DNA of 64,000 nt from Caldilineaceae bacterium (lineage in GTDB: Bacteria > Chloroflexota > Anaerolineae > Caldilineales > Caldilineaceae). Location: contig JAHBVG010000026.1 in assembly GCA_019637695.1 (NCBI GenBank), positions 1-64,000 on the forward strand, read 5' to 3'. Position 1 is the stretch's first letter. The number at the start of each line of letters is the position of its first letter. The notes beneath the pieces are model-generated. The model saw only the letters and a list, made by a program, of their open reading frames with translations. It ran no database searches and had not been told where the DNA came from. This document shows, piece after piece, positions 17,198 through 25,994 of this stretch. The translations under genes were made by a program, and so were the position numbers.

Positions 17198-17857
17198 TCA
17201 CTTCTTCTCCTCACCGCTTCTGTTCAACCCCTCTTCCGCTAACAAGGATTGAACCCGCGCCAGGATCATCTCCATCGCCACGTGATTGTACCCTCCTTCT
17301 GGCACGATCACATCGGCGTAGCGCTTGCTCGGCTCGACGAATTCCAGATGCATGGGGCGTACTGTCATCAAATACTGTTGGATGATCGAATCGGGCGTGC
17401 GACCGCGCTCCTTGACGTCTCGATCAAAGCGGCGGATAAAACGGATGTCGGCGTCTGTATCCACATAGATGCGGATGTCCATCAGCTCGCGCAGTTCTTT
17501 TTCGGCAAAGATGAGGATCCCCTCCACCAAGACGACGCGGGCGGGCGCGACGCAGCGCGTCTCCGCCTGACGGGTGTGGGTGGCGAAATCGTACATAGGA
17601 ACATTCACCGCTTCGCCGCGACGCAGTGCACGCAGATGCTCGATCAAGAGCGGCGTGTCTAAACTGTCAGGGTGATCATAGTTGCGGCGGGCGCGTTCTT
17701 CGGGCGGCAGGTGGCTGTTGTCGTAGTAATAGCTATCATGCTGCAAATAGGCGATGCGCCCGACCTCAATCTGCGCCAGGATGCGTTCGCTCACCGTGGT
17801 TTTGCCGCTGCCCGTGCCCCCCGCTACGCCGATCACAATGGGTTCATGCGCGTTCAT
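17198..17857 (-). CDS. udk: Uridine kinase
   Basis: A 219-residue P-loop kinase that phosphorylates uridine and cytidine for pyrimidine salvage. VIGVAGGTGSGKTT (8-21) is the Walker A motif, LQHDSYYYDNSHL contains the substrate-binding Asp, NYDHPDSLDTPLL is a Udk hallmark, and VVLVEGILIF is the Walker B-like strand. RFIRRFDRDVKERGRTPDS forms the lid region. Length fits bacterial Udk. The last residues (LNRSGEEKK) are unconserved. It is transcribed in the same direction as the glycosyltransferase 32 bases downstream but belongs to housekeeping metabolism. Confidence 0.95.
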   Translation of the reverse strand: MNAHEPIVIGVAGGTGSGKTTVSERILAQIEVGRIAYLQHDSYYYDNSHLPPEERARRNYDHPDSLDTPLLIEHLRALRRGEAVNVPMYDFATHTRQAETRCVAPARVVLVEGILIFAEKELRELMDIRIYVDTDADIRFIRRFDRDVKERGRTPDSIIQQYLMTVRPMHLEFVEPSKRYADVIVPEGGYNHVAMEMILARVQSLLAEEGLNRSGEEKK

Positions 17858-17879
17858 CTATTCGTCTAGCTCCGTGGGT

Positions 17880-17950
17880 GGGATTGGGTATCAGGTATTG
17901 GGTATTAGGCGGCAGTGTACCAATATCCAATACCCAATACCCAATATCTA
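17880..17950. repeat. Heptamer-arm hairpin, ATTGGGT type (udk/resB junction)
   Basis: Tandem 7-base units of ATTGGGT/ATTAGGC type on the left face complementary CCAATAT/CCAATAC units on the right, with about 14 bases between. The arms can fold into an imperfect stem of about 25 pairs. The right arm runs into the last codons of the ResB-like gene. Same family as the hairpins near 31078, 43949/44509 and 45749. Confidence 0.85.
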
Positions 17951-19423
17951 CTCTCCAATCTCCAATTTCTTTATCACACTCGGATCATCGCTTTGCGCCA
18001 CCAGGACAGACCGATCCTGCGGCCAGGGCGCCAGTTGGCAGAGCAGAAAGCGCGGACGGCGCAGGAAGCCCGCAGCGCCGATGATGGCGAGCAGCAGCGC
18101 AAGCCAGATCCAGCGGGCTGCGGGCTGGTAGCGCGCGCTCACACTCAAGCCAGGCAGGTAGCGAATACGCAGGATCAGCGTTCCATCGCCCGCGCCATAA
18201 GGGACAACGATAGCGTCGTCGGCGCTGATCTCGGTGCGTTGTGTCTCCTGCGCTGAGACGCTGCTGACGACCTCAACCAGAAAGCGATTCTCGGCGGGCA
18301 GACGCACGAGCCGCAGCCCCAGTTCCGCCTCGGGGATGAGGATCGATTCTTCGCTGCCGACAGTGGGAAAGGTGAATCCCAACCGTTCCACCAAACCCGC
18401 CTGCCCTGGCAAGGAGAGCGCGGCCAGCCGTGCTTCGCCTCGCCAGCTTTCCACGATCAGCGCCGGGGAGACAGGTTGACTGCGCACGTCGACGCCCCCG
18501 ATCCGCAATTGTCCCTCCGTTTCCACAGGGATCTGCCCGCTTTCGTCGCCCAACCGCACCAAAAGCACAGGACGATTGCCGGCTGCGCGGTTTTCGACTG
18601 TGTCGGCGGAGGGCGCAACCTGATAGGACAACAGGAGATTGCGCTGCGGCAGACGCAACTCACTGTTCGGCGTCAGGATCGACGGATCTACCTGCCATCC
18701 ATAGAGGACGCCCAGCCAACTGATCAGCAGGGCAAGGCCAATCCCCAGCCAACTGATCAACCGCAGATAGAGGAAAGATTGACCCTCTAAGACCAGCCAA
18801 CGCCGTTCACTCAGGGGATCGGTCTCAGCGGGCGCGTCGCCAACCGGTTGGGGATGGGACAGGATCTGCGCCTGCCGTCGCGGGAATGACTGCCGAAGTT
18901 GCTGCTCAAGCTGAGCCGCCATCTGTGCGGGAGGCGTTGCCAGCGCTTGCCGTCGCCGGTAGACCGATCCCAGGCCGGGGATGGGCAGCGGATCGCCGCT
19001 TGTCACCGATGGCTGTTGGAGCAGGGCGGGCAAGTGGCGCATCCGCTGGAAGAGCGCCAGCAGGTTGCCCAGTTGGATCAACAGGAGGAGCGTCAATAGG
19101 GCAAGCAGCAGACGCAACGCAAAGCTGTGGGCGAAGTCGAAAAGGCCCAGCCCGGCGATGAGTGGACCCAATCCGCCGTAGCGCTCCTGTGTGGAAAGCA
19201 GCCAACGCGCGCCGTCCACGGCGTCTTCGCGGAACTGCCCCGGCATTTGCGGCAGCGTTTGTGCGACCAATTGCAGGATCAAGATCAACAGCGCCACGCC
19301 GATCAGCAATAGCGGCTGCTGCAAGATCTGCCAGATCCGCATAAAAAGTATAGTGCGCGGCGATTCCGCATCGTCAGATATCGTGGAAGGTATTGTTGAG
19401 TTCGTCACGGTTGATGTTGTCAT
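17948..19423 (-). CDS. ResB-like membrane protein (cytochrome c biogenesis family)
   Basis: A 491-residue protein with the ResB layout: hydrophobic segments near residues 30-50, 85-105 and 230-255, a large extracytoplasmic beta-rich domain, and a last membrane helix (WIWLALLLAIIGAAGFL) close to the C-terminus. The signature is weak, so the assignment rests mainly on topology. ResB works with CcsA to attach haem to c-type cytochromes; no ccsA is in the window. I start at the ATG 19421-19423. Reading from 19537 would add residues encoded by the heptamer repeat (GDRGLGIGDRG), which looks artefactual. The last residues lie in the hairpin at 17880-17950. Confidence 0.6.
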   Translation of the reverse strand: MTTSTVTNSTIPSTISDDAESPRTILFMRIWQILQQPLLLIGVALLILILQLVAQTLPQMPGQFREDAVDGARWLLSTQERYGGLGPLIAGLGLFDFAHSFALRLLLALLTLLLLIQLGNLLALFQRMRHLPALLQQPSVTSGDPLPIPGLGSVYRRRQALATPPAQMAAQLEQQLRQSFPRRQAQILSHPQPVGDAPAETDPLSERRWLVLEGQSFLYLRLISWLGIGLALLISWLGVLYGWQVDPSILTPNSELRLPQRNLLLSYQVAPSADTVENRAAGNRPVLLVRLGDESGQIPVETEGQLRIGGVDVRSQPVSPALIVESWRGEARLAALSLPGQAGLVERLGFTFPTVGSEESILIPEAELGLRLVRLPAENRFLVEVVSSVSAQETQRTEISADDAIVVPYGAGDGTLILRIRYLPGLSVSARYQPAARWIWLALLLAIIGAAGFLRRPRFLLCQLAPWPQDRSVLVAQSDDPSVIKKLEIGE

Positions 19424-19466
19424 AAGTGAATAGCGAACAGGGATCGGGTAAACGAGATCTGCCCTC

Positions 19467-19532
19467 CTAATCCCCGATCCCCGGTCCCCGATCCCCAGCC
19501 CCCGATCCCCAGCCCCCGATCCCCAATCCTCC
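19467..19532. repeat. Tandem heptamer array, ATCCCCG/ATCCCCA type
   Basis: About nine consecutive 7-base units (ATCCCCG, GTCCCCG, ATCCCCA, GCCCCCG and variants). It is mainly one-armed; a short GGATCGGGTA just to its left is the only partial counterpart. It is read through as the last roughly 20 codons of the dinG-type gene, giving the Gly/Ile/Asp/Trp tail GGWGSGAGDRGPGIGD. Confidence 0.85.
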
Positions 19533-22409
19533 ATCATAACCGCTGGGCAAGGACCAGGGCTTGTTGTTCAGCCATTGGGCGATGGTTTCACTAAGGTTCA
19601 TGAGCGGCGCATGGCGGATGGTGCAGGCGGGCAGGGCATCGAGAAAGGCAGATCCATAATCGCGCTGCCAGATCCGGCTATCCAAAAGGACGACGACGCC
19701 CCGATCATCCGCACGGCGGATCAGCCGTCCGAAACCCTGACGGAAGCGCAACACGGCATCGGGTACTGTGTATTCTAAAAATGGATTGTCATAGGCCCGG
19801 CTGCGCGCCGCCACCAGCGGATCGGTGGGGACGGCAAAGGGCAGGCGCACGATAACCAGACACGAGAGCATCTCGCCGGGCATATCAATACCTTCCCAAA
19901 ATGTGCCAGTACCCAGCAGCACAGATCGGCGCCCAGTGCGGAAGTCGCGCAGCAAACGACCTCGGCTGCTGAATCCATGTTCCAACACCGCTACCCCCGT
20001 CTGATCAAGGGGCGCGCGCACGGCGTCCGCAGTGGCGCGCAGGTGGGCATGGCTTGTAAAAAGCACCAACGTGCGTCCTTCTGCCCCGCGCGCTGCTTCG
20101 ATGATGGCGCGCTCAATAGCCGATTGATAGCCAGATCGGTCGATCATAGGGACGTCGCTGGGCAGATAGAGCAGGACCTGAGATTGATAATCGAATGGAC
20201 TCTCGATGGCGCGGGTGCTTGCATTCCAACAGCCCAGCCGCTCCTGGATGAAATCGAAGCCTTCGTCTGTACGCAGGGTTGCGCCGGTGAGGATCGCCGT
20301 GCGACGCGGGCGCAGCAATTGTTTTTCAAGCAGATCGCTGACATGGACAGGCGCCACGCAGAAGGTAAGGTCATTGGTTTTGGTGTTCAATTCCAGCCAG
20401 CTAATCGTCTCGCGCCGCTGCCCAGACGATCCTGAGATCAAAGTCTCAAGCTGACTATCCATTTCGGCCAGGCGACTCTGCCCCCATTGCAGATGGTTCA
20501 ACACCGATCCGTGGGGATCGTCCTGCCAGCCGACAGCAGCGGTCGGCCCGCGTTCTGACTGAAGATCCGCAGCCAGCTTTTCGAGCATCCGCCCGAGCCG
20601 GCGCAGCCCGGCGCTGATCGTATCCCACTCGATTTCCACCTGACTCCAGCGCGGTTGTTGGCGCAGCTTATCCAGATCGAGCCGTTGGATTTGTCCCGTC
20701 TGTTCTTGGATTTCTGGCTGCCGCAAGATCACACGCAACAAAGACTCAATGAAGGTGCGCATGGCTGGCAGCATTGTGCGGACCCCGCCCACAACCTGGC
20801 GCGCCAACCGGTGACAATCGGGATAGGGCGCTAAACGATCCCGCGCCTCGGCGGGGAGGGGCAGCCGTTTCAATAGGGCCTCAATCTGTAAGTTGTCAAT
20901 GCGATAGGTGAACTGCTCGGTAGCGGCGTTCTCCAGACGGTGAGCTTCGTCCACAATCAAGTGTTCATAGGCGGGCAGCAGCCTGCCGCCGCTTTGAAGA
21001 TCGGCCATCAGCAGCGCATGGTTCACCACCAACAGATGCGCCTCTCCGCCACGTTGCCGGGCATTCCAGTAGAAATCTTGGGGCGCGCCTGAGGGCAGAA
21101 GCCAGCTCATGGATGTGGGCGTCGTTGTCGCCGTTCCGCAACGTTCGAGCGTACAGGTGAGCGGATCCGAAGTGATCTGCTGCCAGATCGCCCGTTCCTG
21201 GGCATCGTAGATCGCCAATTCGTCAAGATCCCCATTTTGGGTTTGTGGCAGCCAGACGAGGACGCGCGCCAGCAGGCGTAGATCCAAATGCGAGAGGTTG
21301 CGTCCATTGAGCCAGGTATGCAAGCGGTGCAGGCAGAGATAGTGGCTGCGTCCTTTGAGCAGCGCCGTGCGCAGTGGCGGCCGCAGGGGCGACTGCCCAG
21401 GATAAAGTTCAGCCACAATGGCAAGGATCTGTGGGATCTCCTTTTCGAGCAGTTGTTCCTGAAGGGTGATGGTGTCGGTGGCGATGACGACGCGCTGGTT
21501 GTGCGTCATCGCCCACAAGGCCGCTGGCAGCAGATAGGCCAGACTCTTGCCGGTGCCGGTGCCCGCTTCGATGAGATGATGGCCGCCGTCGTTCAGCGCG
21601 CTCAGCACAGTGTGCGCCATTTCCACCTGTCCTTTGCGCATTTCGTAGCCGTCGCCCATCTGCCGCGCCAGCGGGCCATCCGCCGCGAAAAAATCGCTCA
21701 AGGTGGCTTCTGTCACTGCGGATGTGGGGTAACTTTGCGGTCTGTCATCAGGCGGCAGGGGATGGACGATCCCCCCCTCCGTGCCAGGCCAGACAGGCTC
21801 AATTTGGGCAAGGTCCAGCGCCTCGCGAAAGAGCAGCAAGGGCGCCCAGGTGCTATCCCCGCCGCAATCGACCATCATGCGCAGGATGGAACGGGGCAGC
21901 GCTCTTATGCGCGCCTGGATCTGCATAAGCAGGCGCGCTGCCGCTTCGGCATCGTCCAGGGCGCGATGGGCGTGAGGAAGGTCGATCCGCAGCGAGCGGC
22001 AAAGCTCTCCCAGGCTATAGCTGGAAAGCCCCGGCAGCAAGATCGTCGCCAATTCATGCGTATCCAGCGTGGGACGGTGAAAATGAATGCCTGCTCGCCC
22101 TAAAAAGCCGATGTCAAACGGCGCGCTGTGAGCAACAACGGCGTCGACAGTGCCATCGACGAAAGCGAGAAGTTCAGACGCGACCTGATCAATGGTCGGC
22201 GCGCCGCTCACCGCTCGATCATCAATACCGGTAATCTGTTGAATGCGCAGAGGAATGGGTCGTTGCGGATGGACAAAGGTAGCAAAGCGATCCAAAATCG
22301 TTTCGCCTTGAAACCGCACAGCACCGATCTCGATGATAGCATCGCGACCACTATCAAGCCCGGTGGTTTCCAGGTCCAGAGCGACAAAGGTGCGCTCGGC
22401 CATGTACAT
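19467..22409 (-). CDS. dinG: DinG-type helicase with N-terminal DEDD exonuclease domain
   Basis: About 980 residues. Residues 1-170 are a DnaQ-like 3'-5' exonuclease (FVALDLETTGLD for ExoI, HRALDDAEAAARL for ExoIII). From about 230 on it is an XPD/DinG superfamily 2 helicase, with EAGTGTGKSLAYLL (Walker A), HLIVDEAH (DEAH box), and GTGFWEGIDMPGE plus FRQGFGRLIRR (motifs V-VI). The fusion matches the Firmicutes-type DinG. The segment that holds four Fe-S cysteines in E. coli DinG keeps two (CTLERC) and reads DFYWNARQ where the others are expected. I use the ATG at 22407-22409, preceded by AAGGGA. The last 20 residues are translated heptamer repeat. The 267 bases upstream hold only scrappy repeat-like sequence. 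Confidence 0.9.
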   Translation of the reverse strand: MYMAERTFVALDLETTGLDSGRDAIIEIGAVRFQGETILDRFATFVHPQRPIPLRIQQITGIDDRAVSGAPTIDQVASELLAFVDGTVDAVVAHSAPFDIGFLGRAGIHFHRPTLDTHELATILLPGLSSYSLGELCRSLRIDLPHAHRALDDAEAAARLLMQIQARIRALPRSILRMMVDCGGDSTWAPLLLFREALDLAQIEPVWPGTEGGIVHPLPPDDRPQSYPTSAVTEATLSDFFAADGPLARQMGDGYEMRKGQVEMAHTVLSALNDGGHHLIEAGTGTGKSLAYLLPAALWAMTHNQRVVIATDTITLQEQLLEKEIPQILAIVAELYPGQSPLRPPLRTALLKGRSHYLCLHRLHTWLNGRNLSHLDLRLLARVLVWLPQTQNGDLDELAIYDAQERAIWQQITSDPLTCTLERCGTATTTPTSMSWLLPSGAPQDFYWNARQRGGEAHLLVVNHALLMADLQSGGRLLPAYEHLIVDEAHRLENAATEQFTYRIDNLQIEALLKRLPLPAEARDRLAPYPDCHRLARQVVGGVRTMLPAMRTFIESLLRVILRQPEIQEQTGQIQRLDLDKLRQQPRWSQVEIEWDTISAGLRRLGRMLEKLAADLQSERGPTAAVGWQDDPHGSVLNHLQWGQSRLAEMDSQLETLISGSSGQRRETISWLELNTKTNDLTFCVAPVHVSDLLEKQLLRPRRTAILTGATLRTDEGFDFIQERLGCWNASTRAIESPFDYQSQVLLYLPSDVPMIDRSGYQSAIERAIIEAARGAEGRTLVLFTSHAHLRATADAVRAPLDQTGVAVLEHGFSSRGRLLRDFRTGRRSVLLGTGTFWEGIDMPGEMLSCLVIVRLPFAVPTDPLVAARSRAYDNPFLEYTVPDAVLRFRQGFGRLIRRADDRGVVVLLDSRIWQRDYGSAFLDALPACTIRHAPLMNLSETIAQWLNNKPWSLPSGYDGGLGIGGWGSGAGDRGPGIGD

Positions 22410-22676
22410 CTGATCCCTTCTGAGGGCGGACCTTTGGGGAGCCAATGCCCTGGTTTGGCGTCACAACCGCACTGGTTCTTTCTCAAAGCCAGCACTCCCG
22501 CCATTATAACAGCAAGTTTTCGGCAAAGGCGAATCGCTCGAATTGGCAGGCGTTAGATAAGAATCTTAACGCAAAGGCGCAGAGTCTCTCCTTGCGTGAA
22601 ATTGCTGCGCGCATCGTGTCGTTGACCAATACAAAATCCGTGAAAATCTGTGCAATCTGTGATCCATTCTTTTCTG

Positions 22677-23912
22677 CTACGGCGCGGCGGTGAGGGCCTG
22701 CCAGAGCAGGGTTGGCTTGTCCCCCGCCGTGCGGATGAGCGACCGGCGCACGCGGCCCGGCGCACGCGTGAAGAGGTCGAACATGGTACGCGCCAGTTCA
22801 GGCGTGGAGAGCGTATTGGAGAGATAGCCCGTCCACTGAGGATGGGGAAGATTGAAAAAGGTGGTGAAGAAGTCATGGAGTTCCGCTTCGTTGAAACTCA
22901 TCAGACTTTCGAGGCCGAGCAAATAGAGATTGCGGTTGCGGATGAATGGACTCGGCCACAACGCATTCCACCCGGCCTGGGCCGCTTCCACGGGCGAGGA
23001 CGGTCCAGCCAATGTCGCCGAGATCGCCGCCGCTACCGTGGCCGCTCGCTTGAGCGCCATCCCCACCTGGTAGCCCGACGCCGGGTGGACCATGCTGGCC
23101 GCGCCGCCGTAACCGAGGATCGGCTGCGTCAGATCGGGCAGGGGCAGGTTCATAGGGAAGAGGCAGCGCTCCACATGCTGCGCTTCCACAAGAAAGACCC
23201 CGTAATGGGCCAGCCGCCGCTCCAGCCGCTCCTTGAGCAGATCCAGCGAAACCGCGGGCGCGAAGGCCAGCGAAGTTTCTTCGACAAAATAGAGAGCGTC
23301 GCCCAGATCCATCGCATAAAGGAAGGTGGGCGGCTGAGTGCGGCGTTCTTCGGCAGTGAGGTGATCGGCGCGGTAATCCATGAGTACGAGTTGACCGGCG
23401 CGCACTGGCGGCGCAGAGAAACGCCCTTTCACCCCATAGGCCGCCTGATAAGCCACGTTGGGCTTGGCCGGACGCGCGACCAGCGCCGGAAAATGCCCGC
23501 TGGCGTCGACGACCAGCCTCGCCGAGATCGTCTTCCCATCCCCAGTGAGGAGGGTTGAGTGGTCGGCGCTGTGATCGATCCCCGCGGCGATGCCCTGCTG
23601 CCAATCCATGCCGCCCCGCTCACATTCGCCCAGCAGATGCGATTGGAGCTTTTGATTGTCGAAGAGCGCATAGACGCGATCCAGCCGGATCTCCGGCCCG
23701 TGCATGTAGGCCGAGCAATCGGTCCAGTGCGGACTCAGCACGTCAGGCAGATCGAGACTATCCAATTCATCGGCCCAGATGCCGTAGGTGTTGAGCCACG
23801 GCGCGGCGGGATCGCCAGGGGTCAGCCCGGCCACACGCAACCCGGTTTTCGAGAGCGCCGCGGCCAGCGCCATCCCCGCCGGGCCGGCGCCGATCACCAA
23901 AAGATCATACAT
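22677..23912 (-). CDS. crtL: Lycopene cyclase, CrtL (plant/cyanobacterial) type
   Basis: A 411-residue flavoprotein that cyclises the ends of lycopene. LLVIGAGPAGMALA (4-17) is the FAD-binding motif. LNTYGIWADELDSL matches the NYGVWxDE signature of CrtL cyclases. FLYAMDLGDALYFVEETSLA carries the conserved FVEETSL, and GYGGAASMVHPASGYQVG is the C-terminal cyclase motif. It overlaps the upstream RraA-like gene by one base (TGATG). No phytoene synthase occurs in the window; a phytoene-desaturase-like oxidoreductase lies 10 kb away on the other strand. Beta versus epsilon and one- or two-end cyclisation cannot be told. Confidence 0.88.
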   Translation of the reverse strand: MYDLLVIGAGPAGMALAAALSKTGLRVAGLTPGDPAAPWLNTYGIWADELDSLDLPDVLSPHWTDCSAYMHGPEIRLDRVYALFDNQKLQSHLLGECERGGMDWQQGIAAGIDHSADHSTLLTGDGKTISARLVVDASGHFPALVARPAKPNVAYQAAYGVKGRFSAPPVRAGQLVLMDYRADHLTAEERRTQPPTFLYAMDLGDALYFVEETSLAFAPAVSLDLLKERLERRLAHYGVFLVEAQHVERCLFPMNLPLPDLTQPILGYGGAASMVHPASGYQVGMALKRAATVAAAISATLAGPSSPVEAAQAGWNALWPSPFIRNRNLYLLGLESLMSFNEAELHDFFTTFFNLPHPQWTGYLSNTLSTPELARTMFDLFTRAPGRVRRSLIRTAGDKPTLLWQALTAAP

Positions 23913-24583
23913 CAGAGAACTCCATATTTTTCGTAGACTTCGCGCAGCGTCTTGCCCGCCAGCAGTTCGGCGCGGGTGGCGTTTTCGGCCTTCACCCGCT
24001 CTTGCGCCAACGCGAAGACCTGATCCTCGGCGGCGCGGGGAATGACAACAATGCCATCGTAATCGGCCACGATCAACTCGCCGGGGTGGACGAGTACATC
24101 CCCACAGCGAACCGGCACGTCAATCGCCATCACCCGTCCCCGTCCTTTGGAGTCGAGCGGGCGGATGCCGGTGTAATAGATGGGAAAGTTCATCTCGATG
24201 ATCTTCACTGTGTCGCGGATCTGGCTGTCGCAGACGCAGCCAACACAGCCGTTGCGTTTGGCAATCGTGGACATGAGTTCGCCCCACGGCGCGTTGGTCC
24301 CCGCGTGGTCGGTGGAGTGGACCACCACATCGCCGGGTTTGAGGTCGTCGATCAGGTCGATCTCCAGCCCGTAGGGGTCTTCTTCTACAACATAGTCGGT
24401 TTCCATCCAGCGCACCGTACGCGCCCGCCCCACAAAACCACAATTGCGGATATCGGGCAGCAGCGGACGCAGCCGATGGTGCATGGCCTGGTTTCGATAG
24501 CCGAGATCGTCCAACATGTCACAAATCGCGGCGACGTAAAGATTGTCCTGAATGAAGCGGCGCAGTTGATCGTCATTTTTCAT
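23912..24583 (-). CDS. RraA-family protein (HMG/CHA aldolase-like)
   Basis: A 223-residue member of the RraA/4-hydroxy-4-methyl-2-oxoglutarate aldolase family. GDVVVHSTDHAGTNAPWGEL contains the family's G-E-L segment. AKRNGCVGCVCDSQIRDT is the R-D motif (usual G-x-V-x-D-G-x-x-R-D, here with Cys and Ser in place of Asp-Gly). VHPGELIVADYDGIVVIPR is the C-terminal signature. Members are either metal-dependent aldolases/decarboxylases of keto-acids or RNase E regulators. The metabolic neighbours (mandelate racemase-like, amidohydrolase) favour an enzyme. It overlaps the lycopene cyclase start by one base. Confidence 0.85.
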   Translation of the reverse strand: MKNDDQLRRFIQDNLYVAAICDMLDDLGYRNQAMHHRLRPLLPDIRNCGFVGRARTVRWMETDYVVEEDPYGLEIDLIDDLKPGDVVVHSTDHAGTNAPWGELMSTIAKRNGCVGCVCDSQIRDTVKIIEMNFPIYYTGIRPLDSKGRGRVMAIDVPVRCGDVLVHPGELIVADYDGIVVIPRAAEDQVFALAQERVKAENATRAELLAGKTLREVYEKYGVL

Positions 24584-24610
24584 AAGTGGGAACTCCGTTG
24601 TAGATGCGAA

Positions 24611-24692
24611 GAGGGGATTGGGGATTAGTGACTGGTGATTGGGAGCGGAAGCTCACTCTGCCCCAGTCCCCAGTCCCCAGTCACCAATCCCT
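24611..24692. repeat. Heptamer-arm hairpin, GGGGATT type (rraA-like/enolase-like junction)
   Basis: The left arm is GGGGATT-GGGGATT-AGTGACT-GGTGATT-GGG. The right arm is CCCCAGT-CCCCAGT-CCCCAGT-CACCAAT-CCC. The arms are complementary apart from A/G drift (G-U pairs in RNA) and enclose about 20 bases. Unit length is strictly seven. Confidence 0.87.
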
Positions 24693-24695
24693 ACG

Positions 24696-25865
24696 CTAAA
24701 GAACGCGATATCGCGCCACGATCTCCTCATCCACCGTCACGCCGAGGCCGGGGCCGGTGGGGATGGGGACGTAACCATCTTCCATGCGGATAGGTTCGTG
24801 GCAGAGTTGGTTGAGCAGCGACGCCGAGGAGACATTATACTCCAGATAGAGCGAGTCCATGAGGTAGGCGTTGAGGTGAAGCGAGGCAGCTTTGAGCAGA
24901 TCGGTGAGCCAGGCATGGGGGACGCAATTGATCTGCCGTCGGGTGCAGAGATCCGCGATCTGCCTCCCCACGCTGATACCGCCGCAACGCGAGAGATCGG
25001 GCTGAAGTGTGTCCACTTTGCCTTCCACGGCGAGGCGCTCAAAGGCTTCGTAGCCGGCCAACTGTTCCCCGGCGGCGAGTCGCAGTGTGGAAGTCTGTTC
25101 GGCTACCGCAGCATAGCCAGCGAAATTATCCGGGTGGAGGAAATCTTCGAGCCAGAAGATGCCCAGTTCCTCCAACGCGTGGACGAGATTGATCCACTCG
25201 CGCAGCGCCCGCGGACGGAAGGGATCGGCATAAGTGATGCCATACCAGCCGCCATCCACCATCAGATCGATCCCCGGTCCCGCTTCGGCGCGGGCGGCTT
25301 TGACCAGCGCAATGTCGAGATCGAGATCCCGGCCGAACGCGCCCCAGCCAAACTTGATGGCGCGAAAACCGTGTTCTAAATAGAGGGCGACGGCGGCGCG
25401 CATGGCATCGGGGGTGGGGCGGAAGGTGGTCGAGGCATAGGCTTTCACCCGATCCCGGTAACGCGCGCCCAGGAGTTTGCAGATAGGCTGGTTGAACGCC
25501 TTGCCCGCAATGTCCCACAAGGCGATGTCCGCGCCGGAGATCATCTGCATCCCCGCGCCCTGGCGTCCGTAATAGGCGAGGAAGCGCTGCATCTTCTGCC
25601 AGAGCCGCTCCCGTTCCAACGGATCTTCCCCGATCAGCGCCGCCCGCAAGGACTCGAAGCCGATCTGCCCGCCGGAGGGCGCGTCCACAATGGCCTTGCC
25701 CACATGGGGCTGTGTCTCAATGTCCGCCCAGCCGGTGATCCCTTCATCAGTGCTGATCTTGAGCAGCGACACAAAGCGCACCCCATGCGCCTCCGCCGCC
25801 TGCGCCGGATCGGTGTAATTCTTGCCGGTGTCGAGGACCATCGCTTCGACATTGGTGATTTTCAT
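24696..25865 (-). CDS. Enolase-superfamily dehydratase/racemase (mandelate racemase group)
   Basis: A 389-residue two-domain enzyme. The N-terminal capping domain ends near residue 120, and ISGADIALWDIAGKAFNQPI opens the barrel. AIKFGWG provides a barrel lysine, MVDGGW and FWLEDF the first two metal ligands, GEQ the third, and CVPHAW the catalytic His of the mandelate racemase subgroup. Such enzymes abstract an alpha proton of a carboxylate, most often dehydrating sugar acids. The exact acid cannot be read from the sequence. Neighbouring RraA-like and amidohydrolase genes suggest a catabolic set for a sugar acid or aromatic-derived acid. Confidence 0.88.
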   Translation of the reverse strand: MKITNVEAMVLDTGKNYTDPAQAAEAHGVRFVSLLKISTDEGITGWADIETQPHVGKAIVDAPSGGQIGFESLRAALIGEDPLERERLWQKMQRFLAYYGRQGAGMQMISGADIALWDIAGKAFNQPICKLLGARYRDRVKAYASTTFRPTPDAMRAAVALYLEHGFRAIKFGWGAFGRDLDLDIALVKAARAEAGPGIDLMVDGGWYGITYADPFRPRALREWINLVHALEELGIFWLEDFLHPDNFAGYAAVAEQTSTLRLAAGEQLAGYEAFERLAVEGKVDTLQPDLSRCGGISVGRQIADLCTRRQINCVPHAWLTDLLKAASLHLNAYLMDSLYLEYNVSSASLLNQLCHEPIRMEDGYVPIPTGPGLGVTVDEEIVARYRVL

Positions 25866-25883
25866 GGGTGATTTCCTTGGAGA

Positions 25884-25994
25884 TGAGAAATGAGTAAGGA
25901 GTAGGCTGGGCCTGTTGCCGTTTCAATTGAACGAATTCACGTTCAAGTTTTACGGGAATCGCACTTAACCTACTCATTACTCCTTACTCATTAT
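25884..25994. repeat. Heptamer-arm hairpin, AATGAGT type (enolase-like/amidohydrolase junction)
   Basis: The left arm AAATGAGTAAGGAGTAGG faces the right arm CCTACTCATTACTCCTTACTCATT across about 65 bases, giving an almost perfect stem of 17 to 18 pairs. The right arm overlaps the last codons of the amidohydrolase gene. The same family recurs near 33236 and 43287. Confidence 0.85.

Noticed and set aside
19467-19532. Possible CRISPR-like tandem array
   Set aside because: Units are 7 bases without spacers; this is a heptamer array of the hairpin family. No cas genes occur.
21288-22103. Long plus-strand open frame opposite the DinG-type gene, and similar ones at 42358-43293 and 51570-52544
   Set aside because: All lie antisense to well-conserved genes in G+C-rich codon context; no ribosome site and no family match.
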